NCBI GenBank assembly: GCA_900768185.1
Contig: CAAGCB010000009.1
Span: 81,198 to 145,197, forward strand
Source: Alphaproteobacteria bacterium
GTDB taxonomy: Bacteria > Pseudomonadota > Alphaproteobacteria > CAAGCB01 > CAG-977
Reading direction: 5' to 3'
DNA: 64,000 nt
Every line of letters starts with the position of its first letter. Position 1 is the stretch's first letter. Positions 49,475 to 59,128 of this stretch are shown here, piece after piece. The notes under the pieces were generated by a model. The model searched no databases. It saw only the letters and a list, made by a program, of their open reading frames with translations, and was not told the origin of the DNA. Position numbers and translations under genes: made by a program.

Positions 49475-50961
49475 CAACCAAGCCTTTGTTCGTCGATACG
49501 CTTGATTTGGCGATGACGCCCGCCGTTCCCGTTCCGTCTCCGAAACAGCCCGAAGCCATGTCTGTCACGGCGTTGTCGCTGGCGTTGAAGGGGGTGGTCG
49601 AAACGAACTTTTCCGCCGTTCGGGTCAAAGGCGAAATATCGGGACTGAAAAAAGCCGCGTCGGGGCATTTGTATTTCGCGTTAAAGGACGAAGAATCCGT
49701 TCTTGACGGTGTGTGCTGGCGCGGCGGGGCGGCAAAGCTGGGCGTTCAGCCCGAAGACGGATTGGAAGTCGTCTGCACGGGAAAAATCACGACGTATCCC
49801 GGTCGGTCGAAATATCAGATGATTGTCGATTCGATGCAGGCTGCGGGCGTCGGCGCGCTGTTGAAGCTGTTGGAGGAACGACGCAAAAAATTGCAGGCGG
49901 AGGGGCTGTTCGCCCCCGAACGCAAGAAAAAGATTCCTTTCCTGCCCGAAGTGATCGGTGTCGTGACATCGCCGACGGGGGCGGTGATCCGCGATATCAT
50001 GCACCGGTTGAACGATCGTTTTCCGCGCCGCGTTCTGTTGTGGGGATCGTTGATGCAGGGGGCGGAGGCGGCGGAACAGGTCGCTCGCGCGATTCGCGGG
50101 TTTAACGCCATACCGCCGTCGGGAATAGACACGCCGACGGGGCGCATTCCCCGTCCCGACGTGCTGATTGTCGCGCGCGGCGGCGGATCGTTGGAGGATT
50201 TATGGGCGTTTAACGAGGAAATCGTCGTCCGCGCCGCCGCCGAATCCGATATTCCGCTGATTTCCGCCGTCGGACACGAAACGGACACGACTCTGATTGA
50301 CTATGCCGCCGATTTGCGCGCGCCGACCCCGACGGGCGCGGCGGAAAAAGCCGTCCCCGTCCGGCGCGAACTGGCGGCGCAGATCGCGGAGCTGGACGCG
50401 CGGCTGAAAAACGCCGTCAACCGCCAGATCGGAGAGCAGGAAAGCGTTTTGACGGGATTGGCGCGCGGACTGCCGTCTTTGACGCAAATGGTTGAAGAAC
50501 GGGCGCAACGGCTGGACGACCGATCCGAACGTCTGGGCAACGCGCTGACCGTTTTGTTGAACGATCGCGCCCGCGCCGTCGAAACGACGGCGGCAAGGCT
50601 GAAAAGTCCTGATTTCATGCTGGAACAGGCGAAAAATCGTCTGATGCAGACGGCGTATCCGTTGCAAACTTTGGTGAAAACGCTGGTGACGCAATCGGAA
50701 AACAGTTTTCGAACCGCCGCGCGGCTGTTGGAAAGCTATTCTTACGAGCGCGTTCTGGAACGCGGGTTCGCTTTGGCGTTGACGACGACCGGAAAGCCGT
50801 TGGCGACGGCGGGCGAAGCGGCGGCGCACGCGGATTTCGTCGTTCGGTTCGCGGACGGGGCTTTGCCTGTTTCGACGACGGCGAAAGACGCGGTTAAACA
50901 TGAATCGAAACGCAGGAAAACGGATAAAAACGACGACGATAAACAAGGGCGATTGCTATGA
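49471..50961 (+). CDS. xseA: Exodeoxyribonuclease VII large subunit
   Basis: XseA, with XseB, degrades single-stranded DNA. The 496-residue protein has an N-terminal OB fold (VRVKGEISGLKKAASGHLYF) and the nuclease core with VVTSPTGAVIRDIMHRL, VLIVARGGGSLEDLWAFNEE and ISAVGHETDTTLIDYAADLR. A coiled-coil region follows and the end is lysine-rich. XseB is not in the window. It overlaps tadA and the M23 gene by ATGA. Confidence 0.97.
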   Translation: MTTKPLFVDTLDLAMTPAVPVPSPKQPEAMSVTALSLALKGVVETNFSAVRVKGEISGLKKAASGHLYFALKDEESVLDGVCWRGGAAKLGVQPEDGLEVVCTGKITTYPGRSKYQMIVDSMQAAGVGALLKLLEERRKKLQAEGLFAPERKKKIPFLPEVIGVVTSPTGAVIRDIMHRLNDRFPRRVLLWGSLMQGAEAAEQVARAIRGFNAIPPSGIDTPTGRIPRPDVLIVARGGGSLEDLWAFNEEIVVRAAAESDIPLISAVGHETDTTLIDYAADLRAPTPTGAAEKAVPVRRELAAQIAELDARLKNAVNRQIGEQESVLTGLARGLPSLTQMVEERAQRLDDRSERLGNALTVLLNDRARAVETTAARLKSPDFMLEQAKNRLMQTAYPLQTLVKTLVTQSENSFRTAARLLESYSYERVLERGFALALTTTGKPLATAGEAAAHADFVVRFADGALPVSTTAKDAVKHESKRRKTDKNDDDKQGRLL

Positions 50962-51851
50962 AACGCTTTTTATTTTCTTTTGTTTTGTTCTTGACGGGAG
51001 GATGCGCGGCAGACGTGTCCGACACGCCTGTTTTGTTTTTTCCGAACACGGTCAAACAGGGGGATTTCGCTTTCGGTTTCGCTACGCCCGAATCCGACGT
51101 GACGATGAACGGTGAAAAAATCGATCAGCGAAACGACGGGTGGTTCGCTTTCGCCGTCGGGCGCGACGAACAGGGGATCTTGGATTTCAAAGCGGTTAAA
51201 AACGGCAGGACGGCGCAACGCAGGTTGACGATCGCGCCCGTCGCATGGCGGGTTCAGAAAATCGACGGATTGCCGCAGAACACCGTGACGCCGGACGAAA
51301 CGGAGGCAAAACGCATCGCCGACGATTTCGAACAAACGCGCAAAGCCCGCGAAAAACGCGTTTCGGAACAGACGCCGTTATGTTTCGAACGACCGGCGCG
51401 AGGCAGGATTTCCAGCGTGTACGGTTCCCAGCGCGTCCTGAACGGCGTTGAAAAGGCGCCGCACAACGCTTTGGATATCGCGAACGCGGCGGGAACGCCG
51501 ATTGTCGCGCCGGCGGCGGGCGTCGTTTTGCTGGCGCACGACGACATGTTTTTGTCGGGAAAAACGGTTTTGATCGGTCACGGGCAGGACGTCGCCACCA
51601 GTTACATTCATTTATCCGAAATTTCGGTCAAAACGGGCGAAAAGATTGAAAAAGGGCGGCAAATCGGTAAAATGGGCATGACGGGGCGCGCGACGGGTCC
51701 CCACCTGCATTGGGTTGTGACGTGGAAAAACAAACGCGTCAACCCGCAGTCTTTGCTGGACAATTCGGCGGTTTTCTGTTTGCCGGAAGAAACGGCGGAA
51801 AATCCCGTCAATCGATTCGAAAACGCCGAACAACAAGAGGGAACACCATGA
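50958..51851 (+). CDS. M23 family metallopeptidase lipoprotein
   Basis: The 297-residue protein has a lipobox (FLTGGC, Cys16) and so should be membrane-anchored. Residues about 160-265 form an M23 (LytM) domain with HNALDIANAAGTPIVAPAAG, KTVLIGHGQDVATSYIHLSE and TGPHLHWVV, keeping the zinc His and Asp and the HLHW motif; the usual HxGxD reads HNALD. It probably cuts peptidoglycan cross-links or activates an amidase. It lies in the tadA-xseA operon, overlapping both neighbours by 4 bases. Confidence 0.93.
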   Translation: MKRFLFSFVLFLTGGCAADVSDTPVLFFPNTVKQGDFAFGFATPESDVTMNGEKIDQRNDGWFAFAVGRDEQGILDFKAVKNGRTAQRRLTIAPVAWRVQKIDGLPQNTVTPDETEAKRIADDFEQTRKAREKRVSEQTPLCFERPARGRISSVYGSQRVLNGVEKAPHNALDIANAAGTPIVAPAAGVVLLAHDDMFLSGKTVLIGHGQDVATSYIHLSEISVKTGEKIEKGRQIGKMGMTGRATGPHLHWVVTWKNKRVNPQSLLDNSAVFCLPEETAENPVNRFENAEQQEGTP

Positions 51852-52591
51852 AAAAAACGGCAACATTGGCACTTTACCTGATTATGGCGGCGTCGTCGGC
51901 ATCGGCGCAAATGTTCTATAATCCGGGGGGCAGAAGCTTTGATTCCACGGGGTCGGCGACAACCCGAACGGCGTCGTCAACGCCCAAACAGACCGAGGAC
52001 GAGTTTGATTACAAGGAACCCGAAGCCTATGAAGTCAACGTGTCGCCCGAAATCCGCGAAAGAATCCGCGCCGACGCCGCCTATATCGTCGGCGAACCCG
52101 ACGAGGCGCTGTGTTACGGCATCGCGCGCAAAAGCCCTAAAAAACGCGCCGCGACAATCGACGGATTCGCGCACACGGGCAACTGCGGATCGCTGAATGA
52201 AACCGGTATGAAAGAGGTGCAGGAAAAACTGTTTAACGTCGCCAGCTATGACATGAACGTGACCAAGGTCGTGTCCTGCATCACGACGCCGCGTCTGGCT
52301 TTGCGCTATCGCAAGGGATTCGATTTCGTCGACGTGATTCTGTCGGGCGGCAACTGTCCCGCCGTGTTCTTTATGTACGGCGGCGATACCAAGGAATTTT
52401 CCGCAAAGCCCATTAAAGACTGGCTGGATACCTTCATCAACGCCGTGTCGCAGGATCTGGAACCCGTCAATCCCGAAGAGGCGGCGCAAGCCGGCGGCAG
52501 TTTGTTCCGCAAACGCGACGAATCCGAAGCCGCCGCGCCGGAACCCGCTCAGCCCGTCGCGCCGAAACGCTGGGGACGCCGCGCGCAGTAG
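51848..52591 (+). CDS. Secreted protein of unknown function
   Basis: I do not recognise this 247-residue protein. It has a signal peptide (MKKTATLALYLIMAASSASA), a Ser/Thr-rich linker, and a folded region (residues about 60-210) with four cysteines (LCYGIARK, GNCGSL, SCITTP, GNCPAV) that could make two disulfides. The last 40 residues are Ala/Pro/Glu-rich with a basic end. It closes the tadA-xseA-M23 operon by a 4-base overlap and is followed by a terminator, so a role alongside the M23 peptidase is plausible. Confidence 0.75.
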   Translation: MKKTATLALYLIMAASSASAQMFYNPGGRSFDSTGSATTRTASSTPKQTEDEFDYKEPEAYEVNVSPEIRERIRADAAYIVGEPDEALCYGIARKSPKKRAATIDGFAHTGNCGSLNETGMKEVQEKLFNVASYDMNVTKVVSCITTPRLALRYRKGFDFVDVILSGGNCPAVFFMYGGDTKEFSAKPIKDWLDTFINAVSQDLEPVNPEEAAQAGGSLFRKRDESEAAAPEPAQPVAPKRWGRRAQ

Positions 52592-52614
52592 CTTTGACGG
52601 CGATTGAAACGCAG

Positions 52615-52643
52615 AAAAGCCTCCGTTTGCCGGAGGCTTTTTT
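52615..52643 (+). terminator. Terminator of the tadA operon
   Basis: AAAAGCCTCCG pairs with CGGAGGCTTTT around TTTGC and runs into T residues. It lies between convergent operons and can serve mutL too. Confidence 0.9.
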
Positions 52644-52658
52644 ACGGGGGTAAAGATT

Positions 52659-54518
52659 TTATTCCCGTCTGCCGAACAGTTTTTCGATGTCTTTCAGCTT
52701 TAATTCGATATAGGTCGGACGTCCGTGAATGCACTGTCCCGAATAGGGGACGGATTCCATCTGGCGCAACAGGGCGTTCATTTCGTTCGCGTCCAAAATC
52801 CGTCCCGCGCGCACCGATCCGTGGCAAGCCATGGTCGCGGCGATTTTTTTGATCCGTTCTTTTAACGCCAGCGAATCGCCGAATTCCATAATCGTGTCGG
52901 CGATGTCGTTCATCAACGTTTTTGCGTTTGTTTCCCCTAAAACGGCGGGGGTGGCGCGCACCAGAACCGCGCCGTCGCCGAACGGTTCGAACAGCATGCC
53001 CGTTTTTTCCAGCTCGGCTTTCCGTTCGATGACGGCGTCGCGCTTTTCTGACGGCAGGTCGACGATTTCGGGCAACAGCAGATATTGCGCCGCGGCATCG
53101 TTTGATTCCATGTTTTGTTTGATTTTTTCATAGGTCAGGCGTTCGTGCGCGGCGTGCTGGTCGACGATGACGATGCCGTCCGCGGTTTGCGAAACGATGT
53201 AGGTTTTGTGCAGTTGCGCGCGCGCCAGACCCAAAGGCGGAAACGCGTCGACGTCGGGAGCGGGGTCGGCGTCGTCAGAACTGTTTGCGGCGGGTTCGGC
53301 GGGCAGAGGGGCGGAAATCGAAAAAGCTTCGTTCGCCCTGAACAGGGAACGCGTTTCGTTAAAGCTGTAATTTTTCGTCCCCTCCGACGGACGGAACGAC
53401 GGCGATTGCCGGAACGCGGGCGTCTGGTGAAACGCGGGGGACGGAACGGCGGGACGGATCGGCATGAACGACGGTTCGGGCAGTGAAACGTCCAGCGCTT
53501 GCGCCGCCAGCGTCGTCGATGTGCGGAATTTTGACGACATCAGCGCCTGACGAACGGCGGAAATGATCATGCCGCGCACGGCTTGCGCGTTTCTGAAACG
53601 GACTTCGGCTTTGGTCGGGTGAACGTTGACGTCGACGTCTTCGGGCGGAACGTCCAAAAACAGCACCAGAGCGGGAAACCTGTCCGCCGCCAGCAGTTCG
53701 TGATAGGCGGCTTTGATCGCGCCCGGCAAAACCTTGTCGCGCACGGGACGGTTGTTGACAAAGAAATACTGCGATGCCGTCGTCGCTTTGTTCAGCGTCG
53801 GCAGTCCGACAAATCCCCGCAGGGTCACGCCGTCGCGCACCGCGTTCAGCGGAACGGAATTTTCGATAAAGTCATCGCCCGCGATTTGGGCGACGCGCTT
53901 GATTTCATCGGATTTGTCGACGGGTTTCAAATCCAGCCGTTTTTTCTTTTCGTCTGTCAGCGTGAAAGCGACCGTCGGGTTCGCCAAAGCCAGTTTTTCA
54001 ATGATTTCCTGAATGTAGCCCGTTTCCGTCGGCGTCGATTTCAAAAATTTCAAGCGCGCGGGAACGGCGTAAAACAAATCGCGCACGTCGACACGCGTTC
54101 CTTTGGGGGCGGAGGCGGGTTCGGGCGCGTGCTTTTCCCCGCCTTCGACAAACAAAGACCAAGCGGAATCCGCGTCCGCGGTACGCGATGTGATCGTGAC
54201 GCGCGCGACCGACGCGATGGACGGCAGGGCTTCGCCGCGAAAACCGAAATATCGGATATCGAACAAATCGTCCGTCGGCAGTTTCGATGTCGCGAACCGT
54301 TCGACCGCCAGCGTCATGTCGTCGGGCGTCATGCCTTTGCCGTTGTCAATGACGGTCAGAGCGGCTTTGCCCCCGTCGTTCAAAACGACGTCGATTTTCG
54401 TCGCTCCGGCGTCCAAAGCGTTTTCGACTAGCTCCTTTACCGCCGACGCGGGACGTTCCAGCACTTCGCCTGCGGCGATGCGGTTGACCAAAGTCGGCGG
54501 TAACAGGCGCAATGTCAT
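52659..54518 (-). CDS. mutL: DNA mismatch repair protein MutL
   Basis: MutL links MutS mismatch recognition to strand incision. The 619-residue protein has the GHKL ATPase N-terminus (IAAGEVLERPASAVKELVEN, DNGKGM, FRGEALPSIASV) and a C-terminal endonuclease-type domain with DQHAAHERLTYEKI and CHGSVRAGRILDANEMN, so it likely nicks DNA itself, as in MutH-less bacteria. A long linker (residues about 330-420) is Pro/Ser-rich. It is the last gene of the ribF-to-mutL operon, 4 nt after pgi. Confidence 0.97.
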   Translation of the reverse strand: MTLRLLPPTLVNRIAAGEVLERPASAVKELVENALDAGATKIDVVLNDGGKAALTVIDNGKGMTPDDMTLAVERFATSKLPTDDLFDIRYFGFRGEALPSIASVARVTITSRTADADSAWSLFVEGGEKHAPEPASAPKGTRVDVRDLFYAVPARLKFLKSTPTETGYIQEIIEKLALANPTVAFTLTDEKKKRLDLKPVDKSDEIKRVAQIAGDDFIENSVPLNAVRDGVTLRGFVGLPTLNKATTASQYFFVNNRPVRDKVLPGAIKAAYHELLAADRFPALVLFLDVPPEDVDVNVHPTKAEVRFRNAQAVRGMIISAVRQALMSSKFRTSTTLAAQALDVSLPEPSFMPIRPAVPSPAFHQTPAFRQSPSFRPSEGTKNYSFNETRSLFRANEAFSISAPLPAEPAANSSDDADPAPDVDAFPPLGLARAQLHKTYIVSQTADGIVIVDQHAAHERLTYEKIKQNMESNDAAAQYLLLPEIVDLPSEKRDAVIERKAELEKTGMLFEPFGDGAVLVRATPAVLGETNAKTLMNDIADTIMEFGDSLALKERIKKIAATMACHGSVRAGRILDANEMNALLRQMESVPYSGQCIHGRPTYIELKLKDIEKLFGRRE

Positions 54519-54522
54519 CGGA

Positions 54523-56166
54523 TTACAGCGCCTTGCGTAAAGCGCGGGCGGCGTTGATCAGTCCGTTGGTCGACGAATCGTGGGCGACGGCGTCTTCCGC
54601 ACCCTTGATTTCGGGCAGGATTTTCTTCGCCAGCTGTTTGCCCAGCTCCACGCCCCATTGATCGTAGCTGTTGACGTTCCAGATGACGCCCTGAACAAAA
54701 ATTTTATGTTCGTACATGGCGATCAGTTTGCCCAACGTGCGCGGCGTGATCTTTTCGACCAAAATCGTGTTTGACGGACGATTGCCCGAAAAGATCTTGT
54801 GGTTCAGCAAAGCCTGAATCTTTTCTTCGCTCGCGCCCTGCGCTTCAAATTCGGCGCGGACTTCGGCGGCGGTTTTGCCTTTCATCAGCGCTTCGGCTTG
54901 GGCAAAGACGTTGGACAGCAAAATCGGGTGATGATCGCCCGTTTCGTTCAAAGAAACCGCCGGAATGATGAAATCGCACGGGATCAAATGCGTTCCCTGA
55001 TGAATCAGCTGATAGAAGGAATGCTGACCGTTCGTCCCCGGTTCGCCGAACAGAATCGGTCCCGTGGTGTAGGAAACGGGAACGCCCGCTTTCGTCACGC
55101 CTTTGCCGTTCGATTCCATGTCCGCCTGTTGCAGATAGGCGGGCAAACGGTGCAGGTATTGGTCGTAAGGCAGGACGGCGTAGGCTTCCGCGCCGAAGAA
55201 ATTGTGATACCAAACGCCCAGCATGCCGAGAATGACGGGAATGTTCTTTTCCAGCGGCGCGGTGCGGAAATGTTCGTCCATTTCATAGCCGCCCGTCAGC
55301 AGTTCGACAAAGTTGTCGAAACCGACGGAAATCGCGATGGACAGACCGATCGCCGACCACAGCGAATAGCGACCGCCGACCCAGTCCCAAAATTCAAACA
55401 TGTTGGCGGGATCGATGCCGAACTTTTCGACTTCGGCGGTGTTCGTGGACAGCGCGACGAAGTGTTTGGCGACGGCGTCTTCGCCCAAAGCCTTGACCAG
55501 CCAGTCGCGGGCGGATTTCGCGTTTGTCAGCGTTTCCTGCGTGGTGAACGTTTTGGACGCGACGATGAACAGCGTCGTTTCGGGATTCAGACGTTTCAGC
55601 GTTTCAACGATGTGCGTGCCGTCGACGTTCGAAACGAAATGCGTGTTCAGCCCCTCTTTTTGGTAATGCTTCAACGCTTCGACGACCATGACGGGTCCCA
55701 GATCGGAACCGCCGATGCCGATGTTGACGACGTCCGTCATCGCTTTGCCCGTCGCGCCTTTCCACGAACCGTTCCGCACGGATTCGGAAAAGGTTTTCAT
55801 TTTTTTCAAAACGGTTTTGATTTGCGGCATGACGTTTTCGCCGTCGACATAAACGGGACGGTCGGAACGGTTGCGCAACGCGGTGTGCAGAACGGCGCGG
55901 TTTTCGGTCGTGTTAATCTTTTCGCCCGAAAACATCGCTTCGCGCGCCTGTTCGACGCCGGCTTCGCGCGCCAGTTCGATCAGCAGTTTCATCGTGTCGG
56001 CGGTCACGCGGTTTTTGGAATAGTCCACCAGCAATCCGTCCGCCGAAACGGAAAATTCGTCGAACCGTTTCGGATCGGCGGCAAACATGTCGCGCATTTT
56101 CATGCCGCGGACTTCGGCGTAATCGGCTTCCAGCCGGCGCCAGGCGTTCATATCGGTTAAAGTCAT
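54523..56166 (-). CDS. pgi: Glucose-6-phosphate isomerase
   Basis: Pgi interconverts glucose-6-phosphate and fructose-6-phosphate. The 547-residue protein is the large bacterial/eukaryotic type. Signatures include NIGIGGSDLGPVMVVEAL, SKTFTTQETLTNAKSAR, the GGRYSLWSAIGLSIAI stretch, HQGTHLIPCDFI with the catalytic His, and FVQGVIWNVNSYDQWGVELG. It follows the second M16 gene by 28 nt. Confidence 0.97.
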   Translation of the reverse strand: MTLTDMNAWRRLEADYAEVRGMKMRDMFAADPKRFDEFSVSADGLLVDYSKNRVTADTMKLLIELAREAGVEQAREAMFSGEKINTTENRAVLHTALRNRSDRPVYVDGENVMPQIKTVLKKMKTFSESVRNGSWKGATGKAMTDVVNIGIGGSDLGPVMVVEALKHYQKEGLNTHFVSNVDGTHIVETLKRLNPETTLFIVASKTFTTQETLTNAKSARDWLVKALGEDAVAKHFVALSTNTAEVEKFGIDPANMFEFWDWVGGRYSLWSAIGLSIAISVGFDNFVELLTGGYEMDEHFRTAPLEKNIPVILGMLGVWYHNFFGAEAYAVLPYDQYLHRLPAYLQQADMESNGKGVTKAGVPVSYTTGPILFGEPGTNGQHSFYQLIHQGTHLIPCDFIIPAVSLNETGDHHPILLSNVFAQAEALMKGKTAAEVRAEFEAQGASEEKIQALLNHKIFSGNRPSNTILVEKITPRTLGKLIAMYEHKIFVQGVIWNVNSYDQWGVELGKQLAKKILPEIKGAEDAVAHDSSTNGLINAARALRKAL

Positions 56167-56194
56167 GTTCGGTTACTCCTAAAAAACAAATTTA

Positions 56195-57583
56195 TCAAAG
56201 ATTAGCAGGTTTTCCGACAACAACAAAGAACAAACTGCCGGGTTTGAACAATCGTTTCGCCGTTTCTTTCGCCTGTTCGGGCGTAACGGCGTCAATCAAA
56301 GCGTTGTGGCGGTTCAAATAGTCGATGCCCAGACCGTATCGCCGCATCGCCGTCAAAAAGGAAGCCAGTCTTTCGCTGGACGAAAAAGACAACGGAAACG
56401 CGCCCGTCAGATAGGTTTTCGCGTCGTTCAGTTCGCGGACGGTCACGCCGTCCCGCGCGATTTTCGCCCATTCTTCGCGAATGATGTTAATCGCTTCGGG
56501 CAGTTTGGCGTTGTCCGAATCGACCGCGCCCGTCAGCATGGGCGCGGCTTGGTCGACGTTCAATCCCGTGTACACGCTGTAAGCCAAGCCTTTTTTTTCG
56601 CGCACTTCGTTAAACAGGCGCGATGCGAATCCGCCGCCGCCGAAAATGTAATTCAGCAAAGCCGCGGCGTAAAAATCGGGATCGTTTCTGGTTATGCCGG
56701 CGTGTCCGAAAATGACCGCGCTTTGCGGGACGTTCATTGATAAAACGTCGATGCCGGCGGTTAAATCGGGGGTGAACGGCGGGACGGGACGAACACGGGA
56801 TTTTTCGGGCAGTTCGGCAAACGCTTTGTCCAGCAGGGGTTTTAATTCCTCGGCGGAGATGTTGCCGGCGACGCCGACGAGCATGTTGTCGCGCGCCAAT
56901 CGTTCGCGTTTCCAGCGGCGCAGGTTGGCTTTGGCGATGCGTTTGATGCTGCGGGACGTCGGAAACATGTCGGAAAACGGGTGGTCTTTGTATATCAGTT
57001 TCGCCCAGCGTTCCGCGGCGACGGCGGACGGATCGCCCTTGCGCGCCGAAACGGCGGCTTGCATGCGGGATTTCATGCGGCGCACGGCTTTTGCGTCGAA
57101 ACGGGGGCGCGACAGCGCCTGTCCGAACAGGTCGAAAGCGGTTTCTTTCGTGTCGCGCAAAGCGGTCATCGTCGCCCGAATTGTTTCCGCCGATGCGGAA
57201 AAGGTCATGTTGATGCCGTTTTCCCGCAGGATTTCATAAAAACGCGCGGCGTCGTATTTTCCGGCTCCTTCGTCAAGCAGGGACGTCGCCAGCGTCGACA
57301 GACCCGTCAAATGCTTCGGATCGGACGCCTTGCCGCCGTCAAACAGGACTGACACGGCGATGACGGGTGTGGATTTTTCCTCGATCAGCCACGCTTCGAC
57401 GCCCGAATCGGATACGACGCGCCTGACGTCTGGGGCGCGCCATGGCGTTTTGTCGGCGACGGGCAACTTGATATCGCTTTTGCGAAGCGGCGTTCGCACG
57501 TCGATTTTTCCGGCGGGCGCGGCATTCGCCGGAAAAAAGGTCAGACATAAAAAAAACGCTAAACGGAAAAGCGGTCGTGTCAT
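56195..57583 (-). CDS. M16 family peptidase, non-catalytic partner
   Basis: The 462-residue secreted protein has a signal peptide (cleavage near ANAAPAG) and the two-lobed M16 fold, but the HxxEH zinc motif is absent in the N-terminal lobe. The C-terminal lobe keeps NYIFGGGGFASRLFNEVREK and GLAYSVYTG, the Arg/Tyr substrate-clamp motif. It is therefore the partner of the catalytic M16 encoded immediately upstream, whose stop overlaps this start by ATGA. Such pairs act in the periplasm, probably on small peptides. Confidence 0.92.
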   Translation of the reverse strand: MTRPLFRLAFFLCLTFFPANAAPAGKIDVRTPLRKSDIKLPVADKTPWRAPDVRRVVSDSGVEAWLIEEKSTPVIAVSVLFDGGKASDPKHLTGLSTLATSLLDEGAGKYDAARFYEILRENGINMTFSASAETIRATMTALRDTKETAFDLFGQALSRPRFDAKAVRRMKSRMQAAVSARKGDPSAVAAERWAKLIYKDHPFSDMFPTSRSIKRIAKANLRRWKRERLARDNMLVGVAGNISAEELKPLLDKAFAELPEKSRVRPVPPFTPDLTAGIDVLSMNVPQSAVIFGHAGITRNDPDFYAAALLNYIFGGGGFASRLFNEVREKKGLAYSVYTGLNVDQAAPMLTGAVDSDNAKLPEAINIIREEWAKIARDGVTVRELNDAKTYLTGAFPLSFSSSERLASFLTAMRRYGLGIDYLNRHNALIDAVTPEQAKETAKRLFKPGSLFFVVVGKPANL

Positions 57584-58896
57584 GGCGAATCCTGCGGCAT
57601 AAGGTAGGTTGTGACGGACGCGGAGGATCGCAGTTCGGCGAAAGCCTTTCGCGTATCGTCGGGCGTGACGGCGGCGATGTTCGCCGTTCTGTTTTTCAAA
57701 TCGTCGATATTCAGTCCGAGGACGTAAAACAGCCCCGCGACGTTGGCGGACGTTTCGGGATCGTCGTTCAGATGCTCAATTCCCGCGATCAGGCGTTTTT
57801 TCGCTTTTTCAACGTCAGAATCGGTGAAAGAGACCGTTTTCAAAAAACGGTTCAGTTCTTGTTCCAATTCGGCGGGGGCAACGCCGTCCGCCGCGTGAAT
57901 CGCGATTGAAAAAACGCCTCGGTCCGCGGCAAAACCGTCGTAAAACGTGCCGACATAGCGGGCGGTTTTCGTTTTATCGATGAAATGTTTGTACAATTTT
58001 CCCAAATGATAGCTGCCCAGCGTTTCTTCCAAGACGGCGAAAGCAAAAGCTTTGTTTTTTTCTTTGGACGAATAGGACGGCGCGGCATACGCGCGCTGAA
58101 TCGAATTCAGATGTACCTGCGGGTGGCGCATTTCGATTTTTCCGGTTACGGGATAAGAGGTCGGAAACGGTCTTTTTTCAACGGGCGCGCGGTTCGGAGG
58201 GATCGCGCCGTAATATTTTTGCGCCAGCGGTTTCAGTTCGTCGGCGTCAATGTCGCCCGCAACGACCAATACGGCGTTATCCGGACTGTAGTGCGCGTTG
58301 TAGAAGCGTTCGGCGTCTTCCGTCGTCAGAGCGGCAAGCTCTTTTTTCCAGCCGATGACGGGACGGGCGTAGGGGTGTTCGCCCCACAACAGACTGTCGC
58401 GGCGTTCGGCAAGCAGGGCGGCGGGATTGTTTTCCGTGCGCATCAGACGTTCTTCCTTGACGACCTCCAATTCGGGGGAAAAGGATTTTTCGGAAAAACG
58501 CAAATTCTTCATGCGATCCGATTCCAGAAACATCACCAGTTCCAGACGGTCGCGGGCGATGTTCTGGTAATACGCGGTGTAGTCGCGCGCCGTGAAAGCG
58601 TTTTCCGTCCCGCCGTTGCGGGCGACGATTTTGGAAAACTCTCCGTCGGGGACGGCGGCGGTTCCTTTGAACATCAAATGTTCCAAAACGTGCGCGATGC
58701 CCGATTTTCCGAAAGGATCGTCCGTTGAACCCGTTTTATACCATACCATGTGGGTGACGACGGGGGCGCGGCGGTTTTCAATGACGACGACGCGCATTCC
58801 GTTGTCCAGCGTGAAAGTCCGCGCGTCAAAAACATCTGCGCGCGCAAGACGGGAAAAAATGCAAAAACAAGCCAGAAACGCGAAAAAAAAGCGCAT
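57580..58896 (-). CDS. M16 family zinc peptidase, catalytic partner
   Basis: The 438-residue protein has a signal peptide (MRFFFAFLACFCIFSRLARA) and an intact inverted zinc motif HVLEHLMFKGT with the distal Glu in ENAFTARDYTAYYQNIARD. The C-terminal lobe is less conserved. The start at 58896 is set by GGAGG 5 nt upstream and by the TAATG junction with the lipoprotein gene; a much longer open frame upstream is not coding. It pairs with the next gene as an alphaproteobacterial periplasmic M16 couple downstream of lspA. Confidence 0.95.
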   Translation of the reverse strand: MRFFFAFLACFCIFSRLARADVFDARTFTLDNGMRVVVIENRRAPVVTHMVWYKTGSTDDPFGKSGIAHVLEHLMFKGTAAVPDGEFSKIVARNGGTENAFTARDYTAYYQNIARDRLELVMFLESDRMKNLRFSEKSFSPELEVVKEERLMRTENNPAALLAERRDSLLWGEHPYARPVIGWKKELAALTTEDAERFYNAHYSPDNAVLVVAGDIDADELKPLAQKYYGAIPPNRAPVEKRPFPTSYPVTGKIEMRHPQVHLNSIQRAYAAPSYSSKEKNKAFAFAVLEETLGSYHLGKLYKHFIDKTKTARYVGTFYDGFAADRGVFSIAIHAADGVAPAELEQELNRFLKTVSFTDSDVEKAKKRLIAGIEHLNDDPETSANVAGLFYVLGLNIDDLKNRTANIAAVTPDDTRKAFAELRSSASVTTYLMPQDSP

Positions 58897-59117
58897 TATT
58901 CCTCCGTCGTCGCGGGGGCTGCGGGCGCGGCTGTTTCGGGGGCGGCGTTCTTGGCTTTTTCCGGTTCGGGCGCGCGCAACAGATAATCGGGCGGCAGAAT
59001 CAACGGATTGGACGTCGAAAAGCCCGTCGCGTCGGGACCGCGTCGATCGTCCAGAGAATAACGGTCGCCGCACCCCGTTAAAACGCACAAAAAAGCGAAA
59101 CAAAAAAATTTTTTCAT
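58896..59117 (-). CDS. Small DUF3035-like lipoprotein
   Basis: A 73-residue lipoprotein with lipobox VLTGCG and the short conserved stretch GPDATGFSTSNPLILPPDYL, typical of alphaproteobacterial DUF3035 proteins. It is followed by a Pro/Ala-rich tail and is shorter than usual for the family. Function is unknown. It joins the M16 gene through a TAATG overlap; the ATG at 59117 fits the signal peptide better than the one five codons upstream. Confidence 0.82.
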   Translation of the reverse strand: MKKFFCFAFLCVLTGCGDRYSLDDRRGPDATGFSTSNPLILPPDYLLRAPEPEKAKNAAPETAAPAAPATTEE

Positions 59118-59128
59118 CGGAATTTCCT